This document shows, piece after piece, positions 28,157 to 37,176 of a DNA stretch of 64,000 bases (position 1 is its first letter; each line of letters starts with the position of its first letter). A program made the position numbers and the translations under genes. Where the stretch lies: assembly GCA_040191315.1 (NCBI GenBank), contig JAWJLM010000012.1, forward strand, positions 1-64,000, read 5' to 3'. The notes under the pieces are model-generated. The model saw only the letters and a program-made list of their open reading frames with translations. It did not search any database and had not been told where the DNA came from. Origin of the DNA: Bacillaceae bacterium S4-13-56 (GTDB lineage: Bacteria > Bacillota > Bacilli > Bacillales > JAWJLM01).

Positions 28157-29488
28157 TTGAAAAAATTATTCATGTCAGTTTTCACTTTATTATTCGTGCT
28201 CATCTTAGCTGCATGTGGAAATAGCGAGGCATCAACTAATACTGAAAATGAAAGCTCCGATTCAGAGAATGGCTCTGAAGAAGTGGTCATTGATTCACCG
28301 GTTGAAATTGAATTTTGGCACGCAATGAGCGGTGACCACGAGAAAGTTTTAACGGAAATTACAGATGATTTTAACGGTTCTCAAGAAAATATCACGGTAA
28401 AACTTGTAAACCAAGGCAGCTATGATGATTTGTCTAAAAAGAATATGGCCGCTGCAAAAGCAAATACTCTCCCTGTTATGACTCAAGCTTATGAAGATTG
28501 GATTACCGAATATCTTCAAAATGATTTAGTTGCAGACATAACTCCATATGTAAATCATTCAGAGTATGGTATGAGCGAAGAAGAATTAAATGATATCGTC
28601 GATGTTTTCCGTGAAGCCAATATTTGGGATGGAAAATATTATGGATTGCCTTTCAACAAAAGTACACGAATCATGTTCTACAACGTTGACTACCTAGAGG
28701 ATGCTGGTGTTGAAGTACCAAAAACTTGGGAAGAACTTCGCGCTGCTTCTGAAAAGTTAACTGGGGAAAAAGACGGGAAACAAGTCGTTGGCCTTGGTTT
28801 AGAAAACTCTGTTACTTTAGAATTCAACCAGTGGGTTCACCAAGCTGGCGGAGAATATTTTAATGAAGCTAGCGGGGAGTTCATGATGAATTCTCCTGAA
28901 GGAAAAACGGCTTTAGAATTTGTAAATCGAATGATTCAAGATGGAATTGCACGTACAGCTGGTGAGGATGGTTATATGTCTGGGCCATTTACTCGTGGAG
29001 ATGTAGCTCTTTATATCGGTTCTTCTGCGGGTATCCCTTATGTTGCCGGTCCAGCAGAGGAAAATGGGATTAACTGGTCTGCTGCCGTTCTACCTGCTGG
29101 TGAAGAAGCAGCCACTCCGTTTGCCGGAACGAATGTTTCCATTTTTGCCTCCGCTTCTGATGAGGAAAAACTAGCTGCTTGGGAATACATGAAATTCCTT
29201 ATCAACACTGAAAACACAACGAAATGGGCTATGGCTTCTGGTTACTTGCCAGTCCGCTACTCTGCTTTAGAAAGTGAAGAATGGAAAGCTTACACTGCAG
29301 AGAACCCTGCATACGGTGTTGGTGAACAGCAATTTGATGCTGGGTTCTATGATCCACGTATTGTTGGTGCCTATGGTTTGAAAAATGCAGTCGCGAAGGA
29401 ACTTGATCGAGTACTACTTGGCGAGTTAACCGTTGAGGAAGGGTTAGAAGCAGCGGAAGCAATGGCCAATAAAGAACTTGGGAAGTAA
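28157..29488 (+). CDS. Extracellular solute-binding lipoprotein, UgpB-like
   Basis: Receptor of the importer, 443 residues. Lipobox LILAACGNS (Cys20) and an acidic Ser/Glu linker (about 21-50), then the type 1 fold opening VEIEFWHAMSGDHEKVLTEI, which is common in the UgpB group that binds glycerol-3-phosphate or its diesters. The GPFTRGDVALYIGSSAGIPY segment is also UgpB-like. TTG start after AGGAGG. The ligand is inferred; other sugars are possible. Confidence 0.9.
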   Translation: MKKLFMSVFTLLFVLILAACGNSEASTNTENESSDSENGSEEVVIDSPVEIEFWHAMSGDHEKVLTEITDDFNGSQENITVKLVNQGSYDDLSKKNMAAAKANTLPVMTQAYEDWITEYLQNDLVADITPYVNHSEYGMSEEELNDIVDVFREANIWDGKYYGLPFNKSTRIMFYNVDYLEDAGVEVPKTWEELRAASEKLTGEKDGKQVVGLGLENSVTLEFNQWVHQAGGEYFNEASGEFMMNSPEGKTALEFVNRMIQDGIARTAGEDGYMSGPFTRGDVALYIGSSAGIPYVAGPAEENGINWSAAVLPAGEEAATPFAGTNVSIFASASDEEKLAAWEYMKFLINTENTTKWAMASGYLPVRYSALESEEWKAYTAENPAYGVGEQQFDAGFYDPRIVGAYGLKNAVAKELDRVLLGELTVEEGLEAAEAMANKELGK

Positions 29489-29508
29489 TGGAACAAACAA
29501 TTAATAGT

Positions 29509-29544
29509 AGGAACCTGGATATTTTTCAGGTTCCTACGTTTTTA
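29509..29544 (+). terminator. Terminator after the UgpB-like gene
   Basis: AGGAACCTG pairs with CAGGTTCCT, followed by ACGTTTTTACG. It separates the transporter from the hydrolase gene, so the latter depends on readthrough or its own promoter. Confidence 0.75.
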
Positions 29545-29569
29545 CGATTAACTAAAAGGATGTGTATCT

Positions 29570-30976
29570 TTGATGAGCAAAACTACTTTAACATTTTATA
29601 GTGGACTTCGAACTATCGGCGGGACCATTATTTCCTTAGAATATGGAAATTCACGGGTTCTTTTTGATTTTGGATTCGTCTATTCTCCTGCTTCAAATAT
29701 TTTTGACGGCCAAGTCCAGCAGCGTCCATCTGCTTTTATACGAGATTATTTAAAATTAGGGATGCTTCATAAGATTGACGGCATCTACCATAAAGAGGCA
29801 CTCTTACACGAGCCTTCCCTTCTTTCTGCACAAGAAGATCAGCGCGAGACCGCGGTACTTATCTCTCATTTGCATCTGGACCATATGGGTGCTATGGGGG
29901 CGATTGATGCCTCAATTCCTGTCTACATGACCAGTGATTCTCTTCGTTTATATGGAGCATTAGAAACGGTTGGTGAAGGAGTATCCAGTTCACGTAGTTA
30001 TCAAAGCTGCGAATATAATCAGGCTTTTTTTGTTGGAGACATTAAAATTACTCCGCTCATCGTTGATCATGATGTTCTAGGGGCTTGTGCCTATCATTTG
30101 GAAACACCAGATGGCGCAATCGTTTATACTGGTGACCTCAGAATGCACGGAGCTCATCCGGATCGCATTGAATCGTTTATCAAGTCGGCAAAAGCTAAAG
30201 GCTTCGATGCGGTAATCATGGAAGGAACCACTCTAAGTGGAGATGAGGAACCTACAAGTGAAGAACTTATGGCTAGTCCCCTCCTCCCTAGTGACCTTGT
30301 AACCGAAAAAATGATTCCGATTAAAATGGGAGAAATCCTAAAGGATACAAAGGGGATTGGTATTTTTAATATTTATCACCGCAATATGGACCGCATTCAA
30401 GGTATAATCGAAGCCGCGAGAATTTCGAATCGGAAAGTGGTATTAGAGATTTCAACGGCTGAAATCACAAGCAAATTATTAGCTCAGGTTGATTTCTTTA
30501 TTTATGAATCAGAAGATTTGCGACAAGCAAAGGCAAATAACTCCTTGCCTGAATGGCAGGTTAAACTGTTAGACACCTTGCCTACCGTATCTTATAAAGA
30601 TATAAATGAACATCCAAACGAATTTTTCGTGCAAAATTCGTATCAGCATTCATTGGAGCTTTTCGATCTTCACGTTAAAGATGGAATTTACCTTCACTCT
30701 AATGGAGTACCTTTAGGCTCTTTTGACCCTGCTTTTGAAAATCTTGAGAAAATCTTACAAAATATCGGCCTTGAACGGATGGAGATTGGCACCGGCGGAC
30801 ATGCAATCCCTCAGCACTTGAAGTACATCGTGGACGAACTGGATCCTGCCATTTTAATTCCGCTTCATAGTTTTCATCCTGAACGATTGAAGTCCAAACA
30901 TGGCATACAACTATTGCCATCCTATGGAGTAACCTATATCTTAACTGGTGGAAAGATGACCGAAGAAGTGAAATAG
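29570..30976 (+). CDS. Metallo-beta-lactamase-fold hydrolase, RNase J/phosphodiesterase-like
   Basis: Cytoplasmic metal-dependent hydrolase, 468 residues. The metal motif is SHLHLDHMGAMG (His100, His102, Asp104, His105), a second His in LIVDHDVLG, and the GDLRMHGAHPD motif. A C-terminal HxGGHA-like GTGGHAIPQHLKYIV and LIPLHSFHPE recall the beta-CASP RNase J group, although it is shorter. Close to a UgpB-like importer and a HAD phosphatase, a role in cleaving an imported phosphodiester is plausible but unproven. Start TTG (nine bases after AAAGGA) or the ATG next to it. Confidence 0.85.
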   Translation: MMSKTTLTFYSGLRTIGGTIISLEYGNSRVLFDFGFVYSPASNIFDGQVQQRPSAFIRDYLKLGMLHKIDGIYHKEALLHEPSLLSAQEDQRETAVLISHLHLDHMGAMGAIDASIPVYMTSDSLRLYGALETVGEGVSSSRSYQSCEYNQAFFVGDIKITPLIVDHDVLGACAYHLETPDGAIVYTGDLRMHGAHPDRIESFIKSAKAKGFDAVIMEGTTLSGDEEPTSEELMASPLLPSDLVTEKMIPIKMGEILKDTKGIGIFNIYHRNMDRIQGIIEAARISNRKVVLEISTAEITSKLLAQVDFFIYESEDLRQAKANNSLPEWQVKLLDTLPTVSYKDINEHPNEFFVQNSYQHSLELFDLHVKDGIYLHSNGVPLGSFDPAFENLEKILQNIGLERMEIGTGGHAIPQHLKYIVDELDPAILIPLHSFHPERLKSKHGIQLLPSYGVTYILTGGKMTEEVK

Positions 30977-31244
30977 GACAAGGGCAGAACAAGGGACAGG
31001 TTAGGTTCACTGTCCCAAAACAGTCTCTATCCATTCTCCAAAACATCTCCCACCTTCATTAATCAATCGCATAATTAAAATGCCCTTGATATCATAGGCT
31101 TTCCGATACTTTTCCCTAGAGTAGTATAAAAACCGATGAAGCTAATCCCACCGGTTTTGCGTTTATAATGGCTATTTTAATGCCATATATTTGTCGTTTT
31201 CACTCTGCGAAAGTTGAGCAACTACGATCCGTTTTTTATAAAGT

Positions 31245-31286
31245 ACCCCCCCACAGCTTACTAAACTAGTAAATTGTAGGGGGGGT
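31245..31286. repeat. Strong C-run/G-run hairpin
   Basis: ACCCCCCC (31245-31252) pairs with GGGGGGGT (31279-31286). The loop contains a second palindrome TTACTAAACTAGTAA. It stands about 270 bases beyond the hydrolase stop; no T run follows on either strand. Confidence 0.6.
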
Positions 31287-31382
31287 TAAGTTGGTAAATA
31301 TGTTGGCATTAGTCGGTAAATCCCTTTGGCGTTCACCGGTAAACAACATGTCACGAGTGGTAAAATCGAGTGGCTATAAGCA

Positions 31383-31515
31383 TATACATCTTATTATTTG
31401 AAAAGTCCTCTGCTGCGAGTGAAGAGCATATAGCTTTTTCATTTTGCGGAATATGACACTATTACCCTTTAAAACATTAACGCTTCACACTTTAGCTGAG
31501 CTGGGGTTAGGCCAC
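31383..31515 (+). repeat. Repeated block, second copy at 56031-56165
   Basis: Shares TTATTATTTGAAAAGTCCTC, TGCTGCGAG, CTTTTTCA, AATATGAC and a GCTGAG segment with the copy at 56 kb, about 133 bases with scattered changes. No gene seen. Confidence 0.65.
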
Positions 31516-31533
31516 AATAGTCAATGTCCCAAA

Positions 31534-31571
31534 AAAAGAACCAGACCAATTGAAGGTCTGGTTCTTTAAAA
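31534..31571 (-). terminator. Terminator of the PTS operon
   Basis: AAAGAACCAGACC pairs perfectly with GGTCTGGTTCTTT. On the minus strand the stem is followed by seven T. It starts about nine bases after the EIIC stop. Confidence 0.9.
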
Positions 31572-31579
31572 TTTTACTT

Positions 31580-32944
31580 TTAAGCTGCTTCTTCTTCTTT
31601 TACGGTTTTTTTGTTTTTTGCGATTCCAATTCCAAAGATTCCAGCTAGGATTACGAGTATAACAGAGATGAATGCTGCTGGTGATGAGAAGATTTCAACA
31701 ATACCACCAAGTACAACGCCAACTACCCCGAAATCCGCATCTCCGAAAGTAGTTCCCTCAAATCCAAGAATACCAAGAACTGGAAGGAGCAAGGCTGGTA
31801 AGAAGCTGATAAGGAATCCATTAGCCATGGACCCAAAGATGGCGCCTCTTCTACCACCTGTTGCATTTCCAAATACCCCTGCTGCTGCTCCAGTAAAGAA
31901 GTGAGGAACAAGTCCTGGGACAATGACACTTAATCCAACGAGTGGAAGTAAGAACATGCTGATTAAACCTGCGATAAAGCTAAATAAGAATCCAACAATT
32001 ACAGCATTATTTGCAAAAGGGAAAACCGCTGGGACGTCTAATGCTGGAATAGCATTAGGAACAACCTTATCTGCAATACCCTTAAATGCTGGAACAATTT
32101 CAGCTAACAACATACGTACACCGGCAAGGATGATATAGACACCTGCAGCAAAGGTTAAACCTTGCAAGAAAGAAAATACCAAGAAGTTGGTTCCTCCGCT
32201 TAATTCCGTTTCAATAAATGCAGGACCTGAGAATAAAGCTACGATAAAAAAGAGAAGAAACATAGTTAACGATACGGCAACTGAAGTGTCCCGTAAAAAT
32301 CCAAGAGACTTAGGAACTTTTAGCTCTTCAGTAGATTTAGAGTTTTTGCCAACTTTAGAACCCACAAAGGCAGAAACAAAATAACCAATAGTTCCAAAAT
32401 GACCAACTGTAAAGTCATCTGTTCCAGTTACTTTACGTGTATAAGGTGTAATAAGAGCAGGCATTAGAACCATAAGAGATCCTAAAATAATTGAGCCAAT
32501 AAATACAAGCGGTACGCCAGATAATCCTCCAGTCATTAATATAACAGCGATCAAACAAGCCATGAACATCGTATGGTGTCCAGTAAGGAAGATATATTTA
32601 AATGGAGTAAAACGAGCTAATAGAATGTTAACTAACATACCGAATAACATGATCATGGCTGTTTCTGTACCAAACGCATCTTGGGCTAGAGCTACAATTG
32701 CCTCATTGTTTGGGATAACCCCATGAATGTTAAAGGCATCTTCAAACATAGCTGAAAAGTTACTCAAAGAACCAACGATGACATTAGCTCCCGCACCTAA
32801 TATAACAAACCCCATAACCGTTTTTAATGTGCCAGAGACCACATTCGTAATAGCCGCACGTTGTAAAAGCAATCCTAAAAGTGCAAATAAACCAACTAAT
32901 ATTGCAGGAGTACCAAGTATGTCATTCATGATTAAATCGATCAT
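31580..32944 (-). CDS. ulaA: PTS ascorbate-type transporter subunit IIC (UlaA/SgaT)
   Basis: Membrane transport subunit of a phosphotransferase system of the ascorbate family, 454 residues with about ten to eleven membrane segments. UlaA-like segments: GFVILGAGANVIVGSL near 45-60, FLTGHHTMFMACL near 120, and FGNATGGRRGAIFGS near 350. It follows the small IIB gene. The exact sugar is uncertain: ascorbate in enterics, but Firmicute members may carry other acids or pentoses. Confidence 0.92.
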   Translation of the reverse strand: MIDLIMNDILGTPAILVGLFALLGLLLQRAAITNVVSGTLKTVMGFVILGAGANVIVGSLSNFSAMFEDAFNIHGVIPNNEAIVALAQDAFGTETAMIMLFGMLVNILLARFTPFKYIFLTGHHTMFMACLIAVILMTGGLSGVPLVFIGSIILGSLMVLMPALITPYTRKVTGTDDFTVGHFGTIGYFVSAFVGSKVGKNSKSTEELKVPKSLGFLRDTSVAVSLTMFLLFFIVALFSGPAFIETELSGGTNFLVFSFLQGLTFAAGVYIILAGVRMLLAEIVPAFKGIADKVVPNAIPALDVPAVFPFANNAVIVGFLFSFIAGLISMFLLPLVGLSVIVPGLVPHFFTGAAAGVFGNATGGRRGAIFGSMANGFLISFLPALLLPVLGILGFEGTTFGDADFGVVGVVLGGIVEIFSSPAAFISVILVILAGIFGIGIAKNKKTVKEEEAA

Positions 32945-32957
32945 AAATTAAACCCTC

Positions 32958-33221
32958 CTATAGATTGTTTTCTAATGCTTCACGAAGTTCCTTTTTATCC
33001 ATAATGTTATTTAACTTGATAAGATTTCGCTTCCCATCCTCTAAATTTTCAAGTAAATCGGCTGCCCCTAAATAGTAATCAGCATCTTCTGATTTACTTG
33101 TAGTTAAATCGGTATGAGAAACTTCAGCCTCAATACCTAACTCTTTTAAAATGGCTTTTACATTCATTTCTACAATAAAACTGCTTCCTAATCCGTTTCC
33201 GCAAACTACTAATATCTTCAT
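32958..33221 (-). CDS. ulaB: PTS ascorbate-type transporter subunit IIB (UlaB)
   Basis: Cytoplasmic phosphocarrier, 87 residues. The phosphorylated Cys is in the first strand, VVCGNGLGSS (Cys7). It passes phosphate to the sugar on IIC. It lies 13 bases before the IIC gene and 16 after the regulator. No free IIA gene is present, so IIA function may come from the regulator's C-terminal domain or from elsewhere. Confidence 0.9.
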   Translation of the reverse strand: MKILVVCGNGLGSSFIVEMNVKAILKELGIEAEVSHTDLTTSKSEDADYYLGAADLLENLEDGKRNLIKLNNIMDKKELREALENNL

Positions 33222-33237
33222 ATAGCAAATCCTCCTT

Positions 33238-35364
33238 CTATACAGCTGAATATTTGTTAATATATTCCATGATTTCTTCCTCGTTTTTTGCTTTCATCAG
33301 ATTTTCCAAAACGCCCTCGTCGGAAAACATGGTGGACAACTGTGCCAATGCTTTTAAATGCTTTTCATTGTCTTCAGCTGCTAGGACTACGATCAGCCTA
33401 GCTCGATGCTTTTCTTTTTCTGAAAAATAAACACTATCTTCTAGTCGCAGAAGACTCATGCCTATCTTTTTGACTCCACACTCTGGTCGAGCGTGAGGTA
33501 AAGCAATCTCTGGAGCAATGACAATATACGGTCCCAGTTCTTCTACATTGGCAATCATCGCATCTACATAATCCTCTGTAATGCTTTTATTAACAATCAA
33601 TGGCTCAGAGGCGACTCGAATGGCTTCCTTCCAATTAGCTACCTTGGATTGGTATTGAATGGTTTCCTTCGTAAGCAATTCATTTAACACAGGTTTTTCC
33701 TCCCTGATCATAGTTGTACTTTGGTCCAGGCTGAATAATAAAGATAAATCTTGAATTAGTTCTTTTTCATTTATGATGGAAGTATGCTTTCTTACAACAT
33801 TCATGATGGTATGAAGGGTAGGAGTTCCTATTTTTTGATCTAAAGAAAAATCACTAAAGTTATTAACAAATGATAAAACTGCTTCTTTGTCCCTATCTGT
33901 CAGAATGGGATTGACGATGAGTACAGGATGCCTTTTCTTGTTGACAGAAGATGTGGCAAATACAAAGTCTACGTCATACTCTTTGCTTTCATACTGCCTT
34001 TTGGAAACACAACCAATAATGTCAACGGCAGCAATCATTTTTTCTAACTGTCCCCACAATATGTTAGATGTACCCAGTCCATTCTCACAAACGATAATGG
34101 CCTTTTTTCTTTGAACTGGCTTTTTTCCTTCCCGTTGAAGCCAACCACCCAAATGCATAGCTATATAGGCTACTTCAGAATCATCTACTGGTCCTCCAAG
34201 TAACTCCTCAAATCTACCAATAGACTTCTTTGTGAGTTTAAAAATATCAGGAAACTCTTTCCGCAACTTCTCCGAGGTTTCATCTCTCAAACTAACATTA
34301 TACTTAATCCGGTAATACGCTGGTTTTAAATGCTTGAACAGTGAGGCTTCTAGCTGCTCAACATCATGGAAAAGAACAGCGGCATAGTTTTGAAAATCCT
34401 GAACAATATCCTTTACCGTTAAGCGTAACTTATCCATTTCTTTACTTTGGTTTTGCTCCAGTTCAGAATAGTTTACCTTTGAACCCAAGAGATTCATCGT
34501 AATAAACCCAATTTCGTTGCTAGAAATCTGAATGTTATAAGTCCTCTCAAGCTTTAGAGCAATATTCTTCGCCGCTTGGTATTCCTTAGTCGATCTTAAA
34601 ACTTCCTGTTCATCAGCGTCAACTTGAATCCGATATCCGAGCAACAACCTTTGAGTAATGACCAACAATTTCAAGGCAAGAAGATGAACCATTTCGTCTG
34701 TTAGTTCAATAGATAGCTCTTTTTCACAATCTTCAATAAAAATCCTCATCCTGTTGAGATGGAGAGAAAAATCTTTGGTTTCCAAATCACTTCCATGGAG
34801 AGACAGATTAATCTGCTGATCTATCAAGTTATTCCAATCATTCTTTGTAGTGATTAACTCTGCTAGATAGTTTACTAACAGCCCCCTCTTATCCTCTTCT
34901 TTACCTATCACCTTATAGCCCGTATTACGTTGAAAATTCACATTTAAATTTTCATTTAAAAAAACACGTTTGATTTCTTTCAAATCACTTGAAACCGTTG
35001 CTCTGCTAACCTGTGTCAATTCCATCAAATCCTCCATAAACACATCACGTTGATTGGTTAGTAGCTTAATAGCAATTAAGGTTATTCTTTCTTCTTGACT
35101 GTAAAAATACTGAACACTACTTATTTTACCTATTAAGTTAGAAGCAACTTTCCTTGATTCTTCTTCTAGATAATAACCCTTCCCATATTGCTTCTTGACA
35201 GGCTCCAAATGATTTGATTCAAGCCAGTCATTAATTTTTGGAACATCATAATAGAACGTTCGTTTGGAAATACCCAATTGGCTCGTCAGCCAATCCACAG
35301 ATACATACTCATCAGAGTTTAAAAGTGCTGTAATGATTTGTGTACACCTTTCATCTAACGTCAT
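33238..35364 (-). CDS. PRD-containing regulator with PTS IIB-like and IIA domains
   Basis: MtlR/BglG-type transcriptional activator, about 708 residues. Order: N-terminal HTH pair (residues 1-150, including SVDWLTSQLGISKRTFYYDV), PRD1 and PRD2 (about 180-410), a IIB-like segment with IIVCENGLGTS, and a C-terminal IIA domain with APEIALPHARPE (His at about 624). Phosphorylation of these domains should tune its activity by PTS load. I chose the ATG with AAAGG upstream; a GTG six codons earlier is possible. First gene of the operon with ulaB and ulaA. Confidence 0.92.
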   Translation of the reverse strand: MTLDERCTQIITALLNSDEYVSVDWLTSQLGISKRTFYYDVPKINDWLESNHLEPVKKQYGKGYYLEEESRKVASNLIGKISSVQYFYSQEERITLIAIKLLTNQRDVFMEDLMELTQVSRATVSSDLKEIKRVFLNENLNVNFQRNTGYKVIGKEEDKRGLLVNYLAELITTKNDWNNLIDQQINLSLHGSDLETKDFSLHLNRMRIFIEDCEKELSIELTDEMVHLLALKLLVITQRLLLGYRIQVDADEQEVLRSTKEYQAAKNIALKLERTYNIQISSNEIGFITMNLLGSKVNYSELEQNQSKEMDKLRLTVKDIVQDFQNYAAVLFHDVEQLEASLFKHLKPAYYRIKYNVSLRDETSEKLRKEFPDIFKLTKKSIGRFEELLGGPVDDSEVAYIAMHLGGWLQREGKKPVQRKKAIIVCENGLGTSNILWGQLEKMIAAVDIIGCVSKRQYESKEYDVDFVFATSSVNKKRHPVLIVNPILTDRDKEAVLSFVNNFSDFSLDQKIGTPTLHTIMNVVRKHTSIINEKELIQDLSLLFSLDQSTTMIREEKPVLNELLTKETIQYQSKVANWKEAIRVASEPLIVNKSITEDYVDAMIANVEELGPYIVIAPEIALPHARPECGVKKIGMSLLRLEDSVYFSEKEKHRARLIVVLAAEDNEKHLKALAQLSTMFSDEGVLENLMKAKNEEEIMEYINKYSAV

Positions 35365-35376
35365 ATTATCCAACCT

Positions 35377-35390
35377 TTGCACTTGTGCAA
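35377..35390. promoter_or_regulatory. Perfect 14-bp palindrome at the regulator start
   Basis: TTGCACTTGTGCAA, with arms TTGCAC and GTGCAA. A half copy, TTGTGCAA, lies at 35494-35501. Likely operator for the PRD regulator, between promoter and start codon. Confidence 0.5.
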
Positions 35391-35431
35391 TTTTAGACTT
35401 TTTGAAAATAGTTAATTAACTATATATCCAT

Positions 35432-35469
35432 ATTATAAAACCTACAATTAAATGATGTAAATGCTTACA
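35432..35469 (-). promoter_or_regulatory. Promoter and cre-like site of the PTS operon
   Basis: Minus strand: -35 TTTACA (35456-35461), 18-base spacer, -10 TATAAT (35432-35437). TGTAAGCATTTACA (35456-35469) fits the CcpA site consensus at 13 of 14 positions and covers the -35, so catabolite repression is likely. Confidence 0.55.
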
Positions 35470-35925
35470 AAACCTTAATTTCGTATAAACCAATTGTGCA
35501 AAATTATACTATTAATTGATTGGGTTTACTATTTTGTCTAAAACAAGATAATAGAATTAGCTAATGTAAGTATAGTTAAAATTATACAAATAGTTACAAT
35601 GAATTTAACACATAGAAAATAAGGAAAAAATCATGTTAATATTCCTAAACTTATTTAAAAAAGAAAATAATAATACTGTTTTACCGTAATAGAGGAAATA
35701 AGTATTTTTCCATGTCAGGTGTTGCTAATGGCAACCTTCCATGTAATACTTGGTAAATCACCATGATTAATTGTGAAACACCATTAAAACACAAATTTTA
35801 TTATTAGTTTATCTTGGTATATTAATGGATAAGTCCAACTTTAACCAGGAAGTGCCAGGCACACCAGGAACCATTTTTCCCCCTCAAGAATATGTTAAGG
35901 GTAAAAGCCTAAAGGATGAATGAAA
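35470..35925. other. AT-rich gene-free region
   Basis: About 455 bases between divergent genes. I see only a TTGTGCAA half site, a hairpin CATGTCAGGTGTTGC...GCAACCTTCCATG near 35711-35742, and a GTGCCAGGCAC repeat at 35851-35861. No coding sequence. Confidence 0.5.
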
Positions 35926-36546
35926 ATGAACATTTCATTACCAGTCAACATGATTACCATGAAATCTAGCTATGGACCAAACAAGGAAATCTACTACCCT
36001 AAAATAATCAGCATGCAAAACGAGCAATTACAAAACAATATAAATCAGTCAATAATAGGCGAAACCCAAAAACTTATTAATCAACAAATGGGAGAAATGC
36101 CCTCACCATTGGTAGAAATGCTTGGAACTTACGAAATGAAAAATAACCAGCGCGACGTTCTTAGTTTATTATTTTCAAATTATGCTTACCATTACCATGC
36201 TGCACACGGGATGACCTATCTAAAATCGTTAACATTTGATTTAATAAAAGGTACATCATGCACACTTCATGATTTATTCAAACCTGGAAGTAATTATATC
36301 GAACAAATCTCAATCCAAATTCAAAACCAAATAAACCAACGTGAGATTCCAACACTTACAGAGTTCAAAACAATTAAACCCAATCAAGAATTTTACATCG
36401 CAGACAAAACACTAGTAATCTACTTCCAACTTTACGAACTTACTCCATATGTGTTTGGGTTCCCTATGTTCCCAATCTCTGTTTACGACTTACAAGATAT
36501 TATCAATGAAAACGGACCACTCGGTCGAATGGCAGCGAACAATTAA
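35926..36546 (+). CDS. DUF3298/DUF4163-type protein
   Basis: Protein of 206 residues with the DUF4163 plus DUF3298 arrangement: an N-terminal YYPKI...LQNNINQSI part, YAYHYHAAHGMTYLKSLTFD in the middle, and the C-terminal FQLYELTPYVFGFPMFPIS segment. Relatives include the outer part of RsiV-like anti-sigma factors and secreted Bacillus proteins. No signal peptide or membrane segment is seen here, so it may be cytoplasmic. Start at the ATG nine bases after AAAGGA. It stands alone. Confidence 0.8.
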   Translation: MNISLPVNMITMKSSYGPNKEIYYPKIISMQNEQLQNNINQSIIGETQKLINQQMGEMPSPLVEMLGTYEMKNNQRDVLSLLFSNYAYHYHAAHGMTYLKSLTFDLIKGTSCTLHDLFKPGSNYIEQISIQIQNQINQREIPTLTEFKTIKPNQEFYIADKTLVIYFQLYELTPYVFGFPMFPISVYDLQDIINENGPLGRMAANN

Positions 36547-36654
36547 CGGACAAAGCAGAGTGGGATTCCAAGATACTAACAGCATCTCTCTAGCCCCTTA
36601 TCTGCTTTTGGAAATATTATACAAAAAAGTACTCTGAAAACATAACCGGACGTA

Positions 36655-36765
36655 TTGCGTTTAGCAAGGCACTTCTCTCAACAAGCTTAGTAAAGTGCAA
36701 GCACCCTTCGAAGATCACTCAATGAAGCTTTTTCGCTGAAGCTAGATAAATTTCACTCTCCCAAA
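36655..36765. repeat. Decayed GCGCAAGCGC-type repeat
   Basis: It contains GTGCAAGCACCCTTCGAAGA, then GAAGCTTTTTCGCTGAAGCT and AGATAA, matching the end of the block at 14905-15295. Confidence 0.55.
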
Positions 36766-36819
36766 TTATAAAAAGTGTAACTATTTATATAAACACCCGG
36801 TCATAACCGAGAGATACAT

Positions 36820-37011
36820 TTAATGAATCGCCTTTATTCTTCCAACCGACCCATCCTCAAGCCTAACTTTAATTCCATGTGGATGAGTTGCTGAATTCGT
36901 TAAAATATCTTTAACTACTCCCCTTGTTAGCTTGCCTGATTTTTGATCTTGTTTTAAGACAATATCAACCGTAAATCCAACCTGTACATCTTTTCGATTC
37001 TTACCGTTCAA
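36820..37011 (-). CDS. ywbE: YwbE family protein, copy 1
   Basis: Small conserved protein of 63 residues of unknown function (YwbE/DUF2196). Core motifs VDIVLKQDQKSGKLTRG and SATHPHGIKVRLEDGSVGRI are typical, suggesting a small beta-barrel. I chose TTG (MNGKNRK...), nine bases after AAGAAGGG and matching the family's usual start, over an ATG three codons upstream that touches the ribosome site. A nearly identical copy lies at 53814-54005. Confidence 0.9.
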   Translation of the reverse strand: MNGKNRKDVQVGFTVDIVLKQDQKSGKLTRGVVKDILTNSATHPHGIKVRLEDGSVGRIKAIH

Positions 37012-37176
37012 GAAAATCATCCCTTCTTGTATTATTGCATTCGATATCCTTGCTGTGTTGTTCTTATATCACTTAATTTACGTTATTATAGAGTAAACCA
37101 ACTGATGTTTTCTGTTAAGGGGGAGGATTAGTCAGCATTCTCCCTAATTCGGAGCATCACGGTGACTATAGATTTT

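Larger units (their letters stand above)
30977..31579. other. Gene-free region with repeats
   Basis: 603 bases. It starts with GGGACAGGTTAGGTTCACTGTCCC (30997-31019), a hairpin repeat touching the hydrolase stop codon. Then comes a long C7/G7 hairpin (31245-31286), four GGTAAA words (31292-31363), a repeated block (31383-31515) and the PTS terminator. A 36-codon frame (31290-31401) is possible but unsupported. Confidence 0.6.
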
